From Leadbetterella byssophila_A (GTDB lineage: Bacteria; Bacteroidota; Bacteroidia; Cytophagales; Spirosomataceae), in NCBI GenBank assembly GCA_040394735.1, contig JBEBRR010000006.1, positions 25,643 to 89,642 on the forward strand: DNA of 64,000 nt, in the 5' to 3' direction. Both the position numbers and the translations under genes were made by a program. Within the stretch, counting starts at the first letter, position 1. Every line of letters begins with the position of its first letter. Of this stretch, positions 16,114-25,189 are shown in pieces. The notes beneath the pieces were generated by a model. It saw only the letters and a list, made by a program, of their open reading frames with translations. It did not search any database and was not told where the DNA came from.

Positions 16114-17541
16114 TTAAAACTGAAAATAGATAAATTGCATGGCTCCGAAATAACCAAAAACCAGGATAAAAAAGGCAAAGAAATAGTAAATGCTCCAACG
16201 CTGCCACCGGGGTTTGCGGTCAACCCATGCTCCCACTGCGGTCCTTTCCTGCATTTTTTCAACAAAATACAAAATGAGAAAGCCTGCTGCCAGGGTAAAG
16301 AGGGCTTGGGGCGTGATCAGGTGGGTTATTTCTTTCCAGGTATGGCTGCTTTCAGAGAAGAGATGGGTGGCAAAATAGCGGGCATCCCTAAAATTCTCTG
16401 CTCTGAAAAATATCCAGGCAAAAACAGCCAGCGCTACCGTGATCCAGTTTTGCAGCAGGTCGCCCAGCTTGCCCAGTGGGGTAAATACCGCTTTCTGCAT
16501 ATTCCGTGTGAGGTGTCCGAAAATCTGGTAAATGCCGTGTAGGCCGCCCCAGATCACAAAATTCCAGCTGGCGCCGTGCCACAGCCCGCTGACAAGGAAC
16601 ACGATCATAATATTGAGGTACCAGCGGGGAATGGCTACACGGTTGCCGCCCAGGGGAATATAGAGATAATCGCGGAACCAGGTAGAAAGGGAGATATGCC
16701 ACCGTTTCCAGAACTCTGCAATACTTTTGGCCAGGTAGGGCCTTTTAAAGTTATTCATCAGTTTAAAGCCCATTACGCGGGCTGATCCGATGGCGATGTC
16801 AGAATAACCCGAAAAATCGCAGTAAATCTGGATGCTGTAAAACAGGATAGCTACAATAAGGGGCAGTCCCTGGTAGCGATGAACATCCCCGAAGACCACG
16901 TCGGCATAGGTGGCAAAGTTATCGGCGATGACCATCTTTTTGAAAAAGCCCCACAGCATGAGACGTAACCCGGAAACCACCCTGGTCTCATTAAAATCGA
17001 ACTTTTCATAAAACTGATGGAGGATATTCTGAGGCCTTTCAATAGGCCCGGCCACCAGCTGGGGGTAAAACATCACATAAAGGGCATAGATACCGAAATT
17101 CCGTTCCACTTTCTGGTGACCCCGGTATACTTCAATGGTATAGCTCATGGCCTGGAAAGTGTGAAAAGACAGCCCGATGGGCAGAATGATGTCCCAGCGG
17201 GGCTCGTAAGTGGTCCCGTTCAGCCGGAAAGTCAGGCTGTTGAAATTGTCGATCAGGAAGTAATAATATTTGAACATGGCCAGCACGCCGATGTTGGCGA
17301 CCAGGCTGACGGCCAGGGCCAGTTTACGCTCCCGCCCCTGTGACCGGTCGATCCAGAAGGCAGCGTAATAATCGACAATAATGGTAAAAAACAGGATCAG
17401 GATATACTCCCACTTGAAGAAGGCATAAAAGATACAACTGGAAATCAGCAATAGTATCCATCGGTATCTGTAAGGGATTGTAAAATAGAGAAATGTTACA
17501 ATCGGGAAGAACAGAAAAAATTCGAAAGAACTGAATACCAT
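16114..17541 (-). CDS. MBOAT-family membrane O-acyltransferase (AlgI/DltB type)
   Basis: The 475-residue polytopic protein belongs to the membrane-bound O-acyltransferase family. It has the LFFPIVTFLYF N-terminus, FWKRWHISLSTWFRDYLYIPLGG (in parts: FWKRWHISLS and FRDYLYIPLGG) and the catalytic histidine in SGLWHGASWNFVIWGGLHG. AlgI and DltB relatives pass acyl groups from a cytoplasmic donor to an outside acceptor. It is translated just ahead of the SGNH-like partner. The plus-strand gpmI starts upstream, head to head. Confidence 0.92.
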   Translation of the reverse strand: MVFSSFEFFLFFPIVTFLYFTIPYRYRWILLLISSCIFYAFFKWEYILILFFTIIVDYYAAFWIDRSQGRERKLALAVSLVANIGVLAMFKYYYFLIDNFNSLTFRLNGTTYEPRWDIILPIGLSFHTFQAMSYTIEVYRGHQKVERNFGIYALYVMFYPQLVAGPIERPQNILHQFYEKFDFNETRVVSGLRLMLWGFFKKMVIADNFATYADVVFGDVHRYQGLPLIVAILFYSIQIYCDFSGYSDIAIGSARVMGFKLMNNFKRPYLAKSIAEFWKRWHISLSTWFRDYLYIPLGGNRVAIPRWYLNIMIVFLVSGLWHGASWNFVIWGGLHGIYQIFGHLTRNMQKAVFTPLGKLGDLLQNWITVALAVFAWIFFRAENFRDARYFATHLFSESSHTWKEITHLITPQALFTLAAGFLILYFVEKMQERTAVGAWVDRKPRWQRWSIYYFFAFFILVFGYFGAMQFIYFQF

Positions 17542-17625
17542 AAATTAATCTTTATGCGGCGTCTTGATTTAAGGCTGCAAATTAAGGATAGATTTTGTAA
17601 ATTTGTGCCTCAAAACAAGGTAAAA

Positions 17626-19164
17626 TTGAATAAGAAAGTAATATTGGCCATTTTGGATGGCTGGGGAATTCCTAAGGAGGGAGAAGAATGGCGGTCGGCT
17701 ATTGAAAAAGCCGATGTGCCCTATTTCAGATATCTGATGAGCACCTATCCGAACAGCCTGCTGGAGGCCAGCGGCCGGGCGGTGGGCCTGCCCGCCGGCC
17801 AAATGGGTAATTCAGAGGTAGGACATACCAACCTGGGTGCCGGCAGAATTGTGTACCAGGAGCTGGAGAAGATCAATGTGGCCGTGGAAGAAGGGTTGCT
17901 GGCCAGGGAGCCTGTAGTGACGGCTGCCATAGAATATGCGAAGGCCGGCGGGAAGGCCGTGCACCTGATCGGGCTCTGCTCTGACGGAGGGGTACATTCC
18001 CATATTTTTCACCTGAAGGGACTGGTGGATATTTTTCACCATGCCGGGGTGCCTAATACCTATATTCATGCTTTCCTGGACGGGCGGGATACCGATCCCA
18101 GATCCGGAAAGGGGTTTATCGGGGATCTTCAGCAGCACCTGGAAGGTAAAAATGCCCGGATCGCCTCGCTGATCGGCCGGTATTATGCGATGGACCGCGA
18201 CAAGCGCTGGGACAGGGTGAGCCTCGCCTACGAGGCCATGGTCAAAGGCCAGGGCGAGTCATATGTGACCGCAGCGGAAATTCCTGCTGCGCTGGAGGCT
18301 TCTTACCAGGCAGACGTGACCGATGAGTTTCTTAAGCCGGTAGTGGTGGTGCAGGAAAACGGGGAACCGGTGGCTACTATTGCGGAAGGAGATGTGGTGA
18401 TCTGTTTTAATTTCCGGACCGACCGGGGCCGGGAGATCACGGAAGTGCTTACCCAGCACAATTTCCCGGAATACAATATGACCACTCTCGATCTGTATTA
18501 CATTACCATGACCAACTATGATGAGTCATTCCGCAATGTAAAAGTGATCTATGAAAAGGATAACCTGGCCAATACCCTGGGCGAAGTGCTGGAGAAAGTC
18601 GGTAAAACCCAGATCCGTACGGCGGAAACCGAAAAATATCCGCATGTCACCTTCTTTTTCTCCGGTGGACGCGAGGAGCCGTTTGAAGGAGAGGTACGGC
18701 TGCTTTCACCCTCTCCCAAAGATGTTCCGACCTATGATCTGAAGCCCGAAATGGCTGCAGAGAACATCATGGAGAACCTGCTGCCTTACCTGAAAAAAGG
18801 GGAGGTGGATTTTGTCTGCCTGAACTTTGCCAATCCGGATATGGTAGGCCATACGGGTGATTTCCGGGCAGTGGTGAAAGCCGTGGAAACGGTAGACCGT
18901 TGCCTGCGGAGTGTGGTGGAAACCGGCCTGGAGAACGGATATGCCTCACTGGTCATTGCCGATCACGGGAATGCCGAATATATGATCAATGACGACAAGA
19001 CGGCAAATACAGCCCATTCCACTAACCTGGTTCCTTTTATTGTAGTAGATAAGGAGTACAGAAGCACCCCGAAAGACGGTAAGCTGGGCGATATCGCCCC
19101 TACCATCCTGACGATTCTTGGCGTACCGGTTCCGGCGGAGATGACAGGAAATGTGCTGATCTGA
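17626..19164 (+). CDS. gpmI: 2,3-bisphosphoglycerate-independent phosphoglycerate mutase
   Basis: GpmI interconverts 3- and 2-phosphoglycerate in glycolysis. The core begins NKKVILAILDGWG, and MGNSEVGHTNLGAGR holds the catalytic serine. DGRDTDPRSG and, at the C-terminus, ADHGNAEYM supply the metal ligands. I take the TTG at 17626 as start: it gives 512 residues, the family length, has AAGG five bases upstream, and places the family N-terminus first. An ATG at 17554 would add 24 unrelated residues. The gene ends in a long perfect hairpin. Confidence 0.95.
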   Translation: MNKKVILAILDGWGIPKEGEEWRSAIEKADVPYFRYLMSTYPNSLLEASGRAVGLPAGQMGNSEVGHTNLGAGRIVYQELEKINVAVEEGLLAREPVVTAAIEYAKAGGKAVHLIGLCSDGGVHSHIFHLKGLVDIFHHAGVPNTYIHAFLDGRDTDPRSGKGFIGDLQQHLEGKNARIASLIGRYYAMDRDKRWDRVSLAYEAMVKGQGESYVTAAEIPAALEASYQADVTDEFLKPVVVVQENGEPVATIAEGDVVICFNFRTDRGREITEVLTQHNFPEYNMTTLDLYYITMTNYDESFRNVKVIYEKDNLANTLGEVLEKVGKTQIRTAETEKYPHVTFFFSGGREEPFEGEVRLLSPSPKDVPTYDLKPEMAAENIMENLLPYLKKGEVDFVCLNFANPDMVGHTGDFRAVVKAVETVDRCLRSVVETGLENGYASLVIADHGNAEYMINDDKTANTAHSTNLVPFIVVDKEYRSTPKDGKLGDIAPTILTILGVPVPAEMTGNVLI

Positions 19165-19167
19165 TGT

Positions 19168-19232
19168 AAACCACACCAGGCATATAAGCTCATATAGTTT
19201 TCCTGGATGAGCTTATATGCCTGGTGTGGTTT
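19168..19232 (+). terminator. Perfect 26-bp inverted repeat after gpmI
   Basis: Bases 19168-19193 and 19207-19232 are exact reverse complements over 26 bases, with a 13-base loop. The arms contain CCACACCAGGCATATAAGC. The left arm begins four bases past the gpmI stop. It is far longer than needed for termination and is a candidate mobile or dispersed palindrome as well as a terminator. Confidence 0.6.
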
Positions 19233-19255
19233 ATTATAATCATTCTAAATAAATA

Positions 19256-19284
19256 AAAACCTGCCGGCAAAGGCAGGTTTTTTT
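19256..19284 (+). terminator. Intrinsic terminator
   Basis: AAAACCTGCC (19256-19265), loop GGCAAA, then GGCAGG (19272-19277) and seven T form a textbook rho-independent terminator. It is the second structure after gpmI and closes that transcript. Confidence 0.8.
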
Positions 19285-19764
19285 ATTTCGTAAATTAGTT
19301 AAGTATCTAAATGGTAGCTCTGTTGTTTTTTTGCAATATTCTTGGATAATTCCTGTTTTAAACCGGGAATTCTCTTTGAAAATAAAATATAAATCTTTGA
19401 AAAGTGCAAAAAACAAGATAAGACCTTATTAATGTGCGAGACTGGATATGGACTCTGCATAATCCGCTGTCGGATTACATTTAAAGAGATTTTAAATTAG
19501 CCGGAACGGGCTTTATCACAGGCGTAAATATTTTATTATTAATATTTTAAATTATTTTATTAATTTGTGGGGACTTAAAAATCTTAGAATCAGTTAAATA
19601 GACAATTATCTAATTCTTTTTATTACCAAATTGTAAAATAAACGTCGCGGAAATGTTCTAATTATTGAATATTAAAATTTCCCTTTATTTTTGCGGAATA
19701 AAACTTAGCATCAAGCTTTAAAACAAGTTTTTCGTAATCTATTTCAAACAAATCAATTTGTTTT
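19285..19764 (+). other. AT-rich non-coding region upstream of the TonB receptor
   Basis: About 480 bases hold no credible gene. Visible structure: an AATTCC/GGAATT inverted repeat near 19349-19372; a perfect hairpin TAATCCG-CTGT-CGGATTA at 19460-19477; and a long A/T-only stretch near 19528-19565. The promoter of the receptor gene lies at the right end. The region could hold an unannotated small RNA or regulator sites, but nothing specific is recognised. Confidence 0.5.
19665..19693 (+). promoter_or_regulatory. Bacteroidota promoter of the TonB receptor gene
   Basis: TATTTTTG at 19686-19693 is an exact TAnnTTTG -7 box, and TTG at 19665-19667 stands 18 bases upstream as the -33 element. Transcription would start near 19700, giving a leader of about 65 bases. 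Confidence 0.65.
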
Positions 19765-22700
19765 ATGAACAAAAAATTTACGTTTCTAAAAGTGGTAAGC
19801 GTATTCCTCATGGGAATGTTCTTGTCATTTTCCGGATTTGCGCAGGTAACGACTTCAGCTCTTAACGGTGTGGTTAAGGACGACAAGGGGGAGGGGTTGC
19901 CGGGAGCTACGGTGGTAGCTGTTCACACTCCTACCGGTACACGGTACGCAACAGCTACGGATGTTTCCGGCCGTTATGCTATTCCCTCTGTGAGAGTAGG
20001 TGGCCCGTATGCGGTGACCGTTACCTACGTAGGTTATAAAGAACAGGTTAAATCAAACGTTTATGCCAGTCTGGGTTCCAGCGCCATCGTTGACTTTACG
20101 CTGGTGGAAGATGGTAAACTTCTTGAAGATGTGGTGGTTACGGCCACCCGTTCTGATGTTTTCAATTCTCAGAAAACAGGGGCTGCCACCAACATTTCCA
20201 AAGAGGCCATTACCCAGCTGCCTACCGTAAGCCGGAGCATTAATGACTATACCCGTCTGACCCCGCAGTCTAACGGAAACTCATTTGCCGGTAGAGACGG
20301 ACGTTACAACAACGTGCAGATAGACGGTGCGAACTTCAATAACGGTTTTGGTCTTAGCTCCAGTCCGCTTCCCGGCGGTGGAGGTCTTTCCATTGACGCC
20401 ATCGAAGAAATCCAGGTGAATATAGCTCCCTATGACGTAAGACAGGCCGGTTTTACAGGGGCAGGTATCAATGCGGTAACCCGTAGCGGTACCAACCAGT
20501 TTACAGGATCGGTATATGACTTTTTCAGAAATGAAAAACTGATCGGTACCAAGATCAATGGTGAGCCGGTAGATGGTCTGCAGGAGGGTTCCACCAACAC
20601 TCTGGGCTTCAGGTTAGGCGGGCCACTGATTAAGAATAAGCTTTTCTTCTTTGTGAATGCTGAAAAAATTGACCAGAAAGGCCCTGAGGCAGGTGCTGTA
20701 AACCTGTGGAAAGCTTCCGAAGACGGTGTTTCTGATCAGGCCAACAATATTACACGGGTGAAGAGAAGCGACCTTGAAGCTGTGAAAAATCACCTGATCA
20801 ACCAGTGGGGTTATGATCCGGGCCGTTATGAAGGATATGCCGACGGAGAAGGAGGAACAAAATCTTTCCTGGCCAGAATTGACTGGAACATCAACTCCAA
20901 GCATACGCTTTCAGCGCGATACAACTTCACCGAAGCGAACCGCCCTAACCTGGCAAACGGTAACTCTGGCCCGCAGCCAAGATCTACGGCTAACCGGGTG
21001 AGCCTGAACTCCATGGCGTTTGAAAACACCATGTACTACCAGACAGAGAATGTAAAATCAGTAGCTGCCGAACTAAACTCACGCCTTTCTTCAAGATTAT
21101 CGAACCAGTTCCTGGCTACCTATTCTAATATTAACAGCATCCGGACCTCTCCTTCTTCGATCTTCCCGATGGTGGATATCGGTGACGGCAAAGGTACTTC
21201 CTCTACCTATGTTAACTATATTTCTGCCGGGTATGAGCTGTTCTCCTACAACAACGGTGTGAAAAACGATAACATTAACATCTTCAATAACCTGAGCTAT
21301 ACGGCCGGCAAGCATAACCTGCTGTTCGGTGCAAGTTATGAAATGCAGAAATTCGGAAACAGCTACCAGAGATCCGGAACTTCCTACTACCGTTATGCTT
21401 CGGTAGAAGACTTCCTGAAAACGGGTACTCCGCAGGAGGTGGCGCCTATCCAGTACTCTCTTACGTATGTATACCCGGGAATGGATCCTTTTGCTTCAGC
21501 GGTATATAACCTTCCATCCATATATGCACAGGATAACTTTAACGTGGGCCAGCGCCTTAACCTGACCGTAGGTCTGAGAGCCGAGATACCTTTCTTCAGT
21601 GATAACTTAACGGCTAACAAGGCCGTAGACGCACTGGAATTCCTGGATCTTGACGGAAATCCTAAAAAATATACCTCGGATAAATGGCCCAGTACCCGGG
21701 TATTGCTTTCTCCGCGGGTAGGTTTCCGGTATGATGCTACCGAAGACAAAAGCCTGGTGGTACGTGGTGGAGCCGGTATCTTCTCCGGAAGGGTTCCGTT
21801 CGTATGGCTGACCAACCAGCCTACCAACCTTGGGGTAATCCAGAACACCATTGAGCCGGGTAGCTACGCGGCCTCTTCGGCCTGGATCGGTGATATCCGT
21901 TTCAACCCTAACCCTACTTACTGGTTAGATAATACACCGGCCAGCGCCCAGAACGTGTTCATCAAGTCGGCTACAGGAGGTGTACCGGGTACCATTGCCC
22001 TGGTGGATGAAAACTTCAAAATGCCGCAGGTGTTCCGTTTTAACTTAGGAGCAGACAAGCGGATCGGTGCTACTCCGTTTACCGTGGTGGGAGACTTCAT
22101 GTACTCGAAAGATATCAATAACGTTTACCAGTACGGTGCCAACCGGAAAGTGCCTTCTACCAAAATGTACGATGGCAGAGAGTATTATGCCAACGCTGCA
22201 GCATATACCTATAACAATGCGGTAGGCGCCAACAACATGTCGGTTCTGGCCAACACCAACCTGGGCTACGGTTACACCGCCACTATCGGGGTGAACATGG
22301 CTCCGTGGAAAGGTCTTTCAGGATCACTGCACTATAACCATACGTCGAATAAGACCGCATCGGATAACAACGGATCCAACGCGCTTTCAGCGTGGGGACA
22401 AACTCCGAACAGAAATAACCCGAACGATCTGTTCCTGGCCTATTCTGACGGTTCAATCCCTAACCGTGTTATCGGTACCCTGTCTTATAAGATCACATAT
22501 GCCAAAGCACTGGCTACTACCGTTTCTTTACTTTATAACGGTATGAACCAGGGAAGATACTCCTTTACCTATAGCGGTGATGTAAACGGTGACGCTATTG
22601 CAGGTGACCTTCTGTACATTCCTAACGATGCAAGCGAAGTGAACTTTGTAGCTATTCCGGCTTCAGGAAACAATCCCGGCTTTACCGTACAGCAGCAGGT

Positions 22701-23094
22701 GGATGCCTTCAACAAGCTGATTGAAAGCAATAAGTACCTGCGTGAGAACCGGGGAAGGATTGCGGACAGAAACGGAGCTATAATGCCATTTCTGCACAGG
22801 TTTGACTTCAGAGTGTTGCAGGATATCTTTGTAAATATCGGCAAGCAGAAAAACTCACTGCAGCTGAGCATGGACGTTACTAACGTAGGAAATATGCTGA
22901 ACTCCAAATGGGGCATCGGCCAGACCCTTGTTACTCAGGGGCTCTCACCGCTGCAGGTAGTGACAAGATCTGAAAACCCTACGTTCAGAATGACTACGCT
23001 GAACAATGAGCTGCCATCAGAGATCGTAACAGATCAGTCGTCTTTTGGTACTACCTGGACCATGCAGTTGGGTCTCCGGTATAATTTCAACTAA
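19765..23094 (+). CDS. TonB-dependent outer-membrane receptor, Oar type with carboxypeptidase-like domain
   Basis: The 1109-residue protein has a signal peptide (to about residue 26), then a carboxypeptidase regulatory-like domain (GVVKDDKGEGLPGATVVAV, VTYVGYKEQV). A plug domain follows with LLEDVVVTATR and a SINDYTRLTPQSNG region, then a long beta-barrel ending LGLRYNFN with terminal aromatic. This is the Oar/OmpA-like TonB receptor type, which lacks a SusD partner; none is next to it. The ligand is unknown. It is the largest gene of the window, has its own promoter, and ends in a strong terminator. Confidence 0.9.
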   Translation: MNKKFTFLKVVSVFLMGMFLSFSGFAQVTTSALNGVVKDDKGEGLPGATVVAVHTPTGTRYATATDVSGRYAIPSVRVGGPYAVTVTYVGYKEQVKSNVYASLGSSAIVDFTLVEDGKLLEDVVVTATRSDVFNSQKTGAATNISKEAITQLPTVSRSINDYTRLTPQSNGNSFAGRDGRYNNVQIDGANFNNGFGLSSSPLPGGGGLSIDAIEEIQVNIAPYDVRQAGFTGAGINAVTRSGTNQFTGSVYDFFRNEKLIGTKINGEPVDGLQEGSTNTLGFRLGGPLIKNKLFFFVNAEKIDQKGPEAGAVNLWKASEDGVSDQANNITRVKRSDLEAVKNHLINQWGYDPGRYEGYADGEGGTKSFLARIDWNINSKHTLSARYNFTEANRPNLANGNSGPQPRSTANRVSLNSMAFENTMYYQTENVKSVAAELNSRLSSRLSNQFLATYSNINSIRTSPSSIFPMVDIGDGKGTSSTYVNYISAGYELFSYNNGVKNDNINIFNNLSYTAGKHNLLFGASYEMQKFGNSYQRSGTSYYRYASVEDFLKTGTPQEVAPIQYSLTYVYPGMDPFASAVYNLPSIYAQDNFNVGQRLNLTVGLRAEIPFFSDNLTANKAVDALEFLDLDGNPKKYTSDKWPSTRVLLSPRVGFRYDATEDKSLVVRGGAGIFSGRVPFVWLTNQPTNLGVIQNTIEPGSYAASSAWIGDIRFNPNPTYWLDNTPASAQNVFIKSATGGVPGTIALVDENFKMPQVFRFNLGADKRIGATPFTVVGDFMYSKDINNVYQYGANRKVPSTKMYDGREYYANAAAYTYNNAVGANNMSVLANTNLGYGYTATIGVNMAPWKGLSGSLHYNHTSNKTASDNNGSNALSAWGQTPNRNNPNDLFLAYSDGSIPNRVIGTLSYKITYAKALATTVSLLYNGMNQGRYSFTYSGDVNGDAIAGDLLYIPNDASEVNFVAIPASGNNPGFTVQQQVDAFNKLIESNKYLRENRGRIADRNGAIMPFLHRFDFRVLQDIFVNIGKQKNSLQLSMDVTNVGNMLNSKWGIGQTLVTQGLSPLQVVTRSENPTFRMTTLNNELPSEIVTDQSSFGTTWTMQLGLRYNFN

Positions 23095-23111
23095 TAACTA
23101 CCGGTTTATAT

Positions 23112-23143
23112 AAAGAGGTTCTCCCCGCGGGGAGGGCCTCTTT
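23112..23143 (+). terminator. Intrinsic terminator of the TonB receptor gene
   Basis: AAAGAGG-TT-CTCCCC pairs with GGGGAG-GG-CCTCTTT, the TT/GG pairs being U-G wobble in RNA, across a two-base tip. A T-rich run follows. It is 18 bases past the stop. Confidence 0.8.
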
Positions 23144-23215
23144 TGTGTTTAGGGCCGCCGCATCCCATGCCGGCAGATAAAAAACTCCGGGCGGATCATA
23201 TCGGCAGGGGAAATA

Positions 23216-23247
23216 TTTGGGGAGTGTAAAAGAGTTATCTAAATTTG
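23216..23247 (+). promoter_or_regulatory. Consensus Bacteroidota promoter of tsaE
   Basis: TTTG (23216-23219), 20 bases, then TAAATTTG (23240-23247): both boxes match the consensus. Downstream, AACCGGC (23257-23263) and GCCGGTT (23273-23279) form a perfect stem in the predicted leader, about 40 bases before the start codon. Confidence 0.75.
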
Positions 23248-23320
23248 TTTCCTTAAAACCGGCGGAATATCTGCCGGTTCAGGGAAGCCCCGCTTTTAAT
23301 AAAAGGATAAAATCGAAGGA

Positions 23321-23737
23321 ATGGAAAGAAACTTCAGTAATGTCGGGTTTGAAGGTCTTCCGGAGGTGGTAGCTGCGCTGTTTGAGGTGGGTGGACATTT
23401 GCCCGTCTGGACTTTTACAGGTAACCTGGGAGCCGGCAAGACCACGCTGATAAAAGCCCTGGCGGAAGAGCTGGGAATCCGGGATACCGTTTCCAGTCCT
23501 ACTTTTAATTATGTCAATGACTATGACGGGAAGCTGTATCATTTTGACTGCTACCGTCTGAAAAATGTGGAGGAGGCCCTGAACCTGGGCCTGGAAGAAT
23601 ATCTTGACTCGGGCAGGCGCTGCTGGGTAGAGTGGCCTGAGGTGATCCGGCCTATTTTGCCGGAATCCCGGCTGGATGTTGTGATAAGCCATAATAAAGA
23701 TGCGACCCGGAACTACTTAATAAATCAACAGTTATAA
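23321..23737 (+). CDS. tsaE: tRNA threonylcarbamoyladenosine biosynthesis ATPase TsaE
   Basis: TsaE is the P-loop ATPase that works with TsaD/TsaB to make the t6A modification of ANN-decoding tRNAs. The 138-residue chain has GNLGAGKTTLIKAL as Walker A, SPTFNYVNDY, HFDCYRL, and the late WVEWPEV. All are typical of the family. It leads a long plus-strand run of genes, with its own consensus promoter. Confidence 0.95.
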   Translation: MERNFSNVGFEGLPEVVAALFEVGGHLPVWTFTGNLGAGKTTLIKALAEELGIRDTVSSPTFNYVNDYDGKLYHFDCYRLKNVEEALNLGLEEYLDSGRRCWVEWPEVIRPILPESRLDVVISHNKDATRNYLINQQL

Positions 23738-23862
23738 AAGTTAAAAATTAAGGAGTATGCTTTGGCTTTTCACCACAGTGGCGGCGGTAACCTGCCAATT
23801 GTACCATAACTTTTAACCGCAGCGGCGGACCGTTTTTAGTTTTTATCTCTTAACTTACCCCC
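23738..23862. repeat. Intergenic AT-rich inverted repeat between tsaE and ald
   Basis: AAAAGTTAAAAATTAAGG follows the tsaE stop, and AACTTTTAACC plus GTTTTTAGTTTTTATCTCTT appear 60-100 bases later, pairing in part. It belongs to the same word family as the spacers at 8443 and 48609. No gene is seen in the 125 bases. Confidence 0.35.
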
Positions 23863-25074
23863 ATGGACACGCTGAAAGACCTGGCTATGCAAACGGCCCT
23901 GACCCCCAAAGAATCTCCTTTAGCAATGAAGAAGAAGGGTAGGAAAGTGAGCATAGGTTTACCCAAAGAATTCTCGGCAGACGAGAACCGTATCGTTCTT
24001 ACACCGGATGCTGTGGGTGTCCTGGTCAGGAACGGAATAGAGGTTACCCTAGAAGCCGGGGCTGGCAGCGGAGCCAACTTTACCGACCCGGCCTATGCCG
24101 AGGCAGGGGCGGACATTGTACTGAGCCGTAAAGAGGTTTTTGATAATGACATCATTCTGAAAATTGAGCCGCTCCGGGAAGAAGAATTTGAATATATCCG
24201 ACCGGCATCCACGCTCATTTCCACCATTAACCTGCCCAAACTGACCGAGGGATATTTCAAAAAGCTGAATGAGAAACAGATCACAGCCATCGGTTTTGAG
24301 CTGATTGAAGATAAAGCAGGTGAATTTCCGGTCATTCGTACGATCAGTGAAATTGCCGGGAGCTCAGCCATACTGATCGGTTCGGAATATCTGAGCAGCG
24401 CTAACGGCGGACAGGGCGTGATCCTGGGCGGAGTGACGGGTGTGCCGCCGCGCAATGTGGTAGTGGTAGGTGCCGGCACGGTAGGAGAATTTGCCGTACG
24501 CTCGGCCCTCGGCCTGGGGGCCAATATCAAGGTTTTTGACCGGCAGATCTATCGCCTGAGACGACTGCAGTATGCTGTGGGTGCCCGGGTGTACACCTCG
24601 GTCATTGATTCGGTGAACCTGCCCAATGCGCTGACCGAAGCTGACCTGGTGGTAGGCGCACTCCGAAGCGAGTTCGGCTTTGCCCCGATGGTGATCACCG
24701 AAGAGATGGTCTCCCGCATGAAGCCGAATTCGGTGATTGTAGATGTGGCAATTGACACCGGTGGCTGCTGTGAAACCTCAGAGGTGACCTCGCACCGCCA
24801 GCCTGTGTTCAAGAAATACGATGTGATCCACTATTGTGTGCCTAACATTGCCTCCCGCTTTGCCCATACGGCCAGCGAGGCGCTGAGCAATATCTTTGCA
24901 CCCGTACTGATGAAGGCGGTCAACCTGGGCGGGATTGACGAGATGATCCTCCATAATAAATGGTTCATGAAGGGAGTTATAACGCATAAAGGAAGCGTGA
25001 CTAACCTCAACCTCGCGCGCCGCTTCAATCTCCGTTACAAAGATCTGGGACTGATTATTTCGGCCGGCTTTTAA
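23863..25074 (+). CDS. ald: Alanine dehydrogenase
   Basis: Ald interconverts alanine and pyruvate with NAD. The conserved core begins KVSIGLPKEFSADENRIVLTP and includes GANFTDPAYAEAGA, the NAD-binding GAGTVGEFAVRSALGLGA, and VDVAIDTGGC with ETSEVTSH. The 403-residue length exceeds the usual 370 because of about 30 extra N-terminal residues, so the true start may be the later ATG at MKKKGRK (23926). NAD(P) transhydrogenase alpha subunits share this fold but are longer. Confidence 0.88.
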   Translation: MDTLKDLAMQTALTPKESPLAMKKKGRKVSIGLPKEFSADENRIVLTPDAVGVLVRNGIEVTLEAGAGSGANFTDPAYAEAGADIVLSRKEVFDNDIILKIEPLREEEFEYIRPASTLISTINLPKLTEGYFKKLNEKQITAIGFELIEDKAGEFPVIRTISEIAGSSAILIGSEYLSSANGGQGVILGGVTGVPPRNVVVVGAGTVGEFAVRSALGLGANIKVFDRQIYRLRRLQYAVGARVYTSVIDSVNLPNALTEADLVVGALRSEFGFAPMVITEEMVSRMKPNSVIVDVAIDTGGCCETSEVTSHRQPVFKKYDVIHYCVPNIASRFAHTASEALSNIFAPVLMKAVNLGGIDEMILHNKWFMKGVITHKGSVTNLNLARRFNLRYKDLGLIISAGF

Positions 25075-25083
25075 ATAAATAAG

Positions 25084-25091
25084 TAAATTTG
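25084..25091 (+). promoter_or_regulatory. -7 element upstream of the 25190 gene
   Basis: TAAATTTG matches TAnnTTTG exactly, ten bases after the ald stop. No good -33 element was found, and the distance to the next start is about 100 bases. Confidence 0.4.
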
Positions 25092-25189
25092 TCTTATTTT
25101 CACTCCGTAATAGCAAACCGCTCCGGCCTTTATAAACTTTTTTAAGTAAGCTCATATGCTTCATATGGTTCAAAACACAGTTCAAAAAC

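Noticed and set aside
17554..17625. An earlier ATG start for gpmI
   Set aside because: It would add 24 residues with no match to the family and lies directly beside the divergent MBOAT start.
19765..23094. SusC/SusD polysaccharide utilisation locus
   Set aside because: The receptor is Oar-like and no SusD gene follows it; the pectin genes at 51-55 kb are also without a SusC/D pair.
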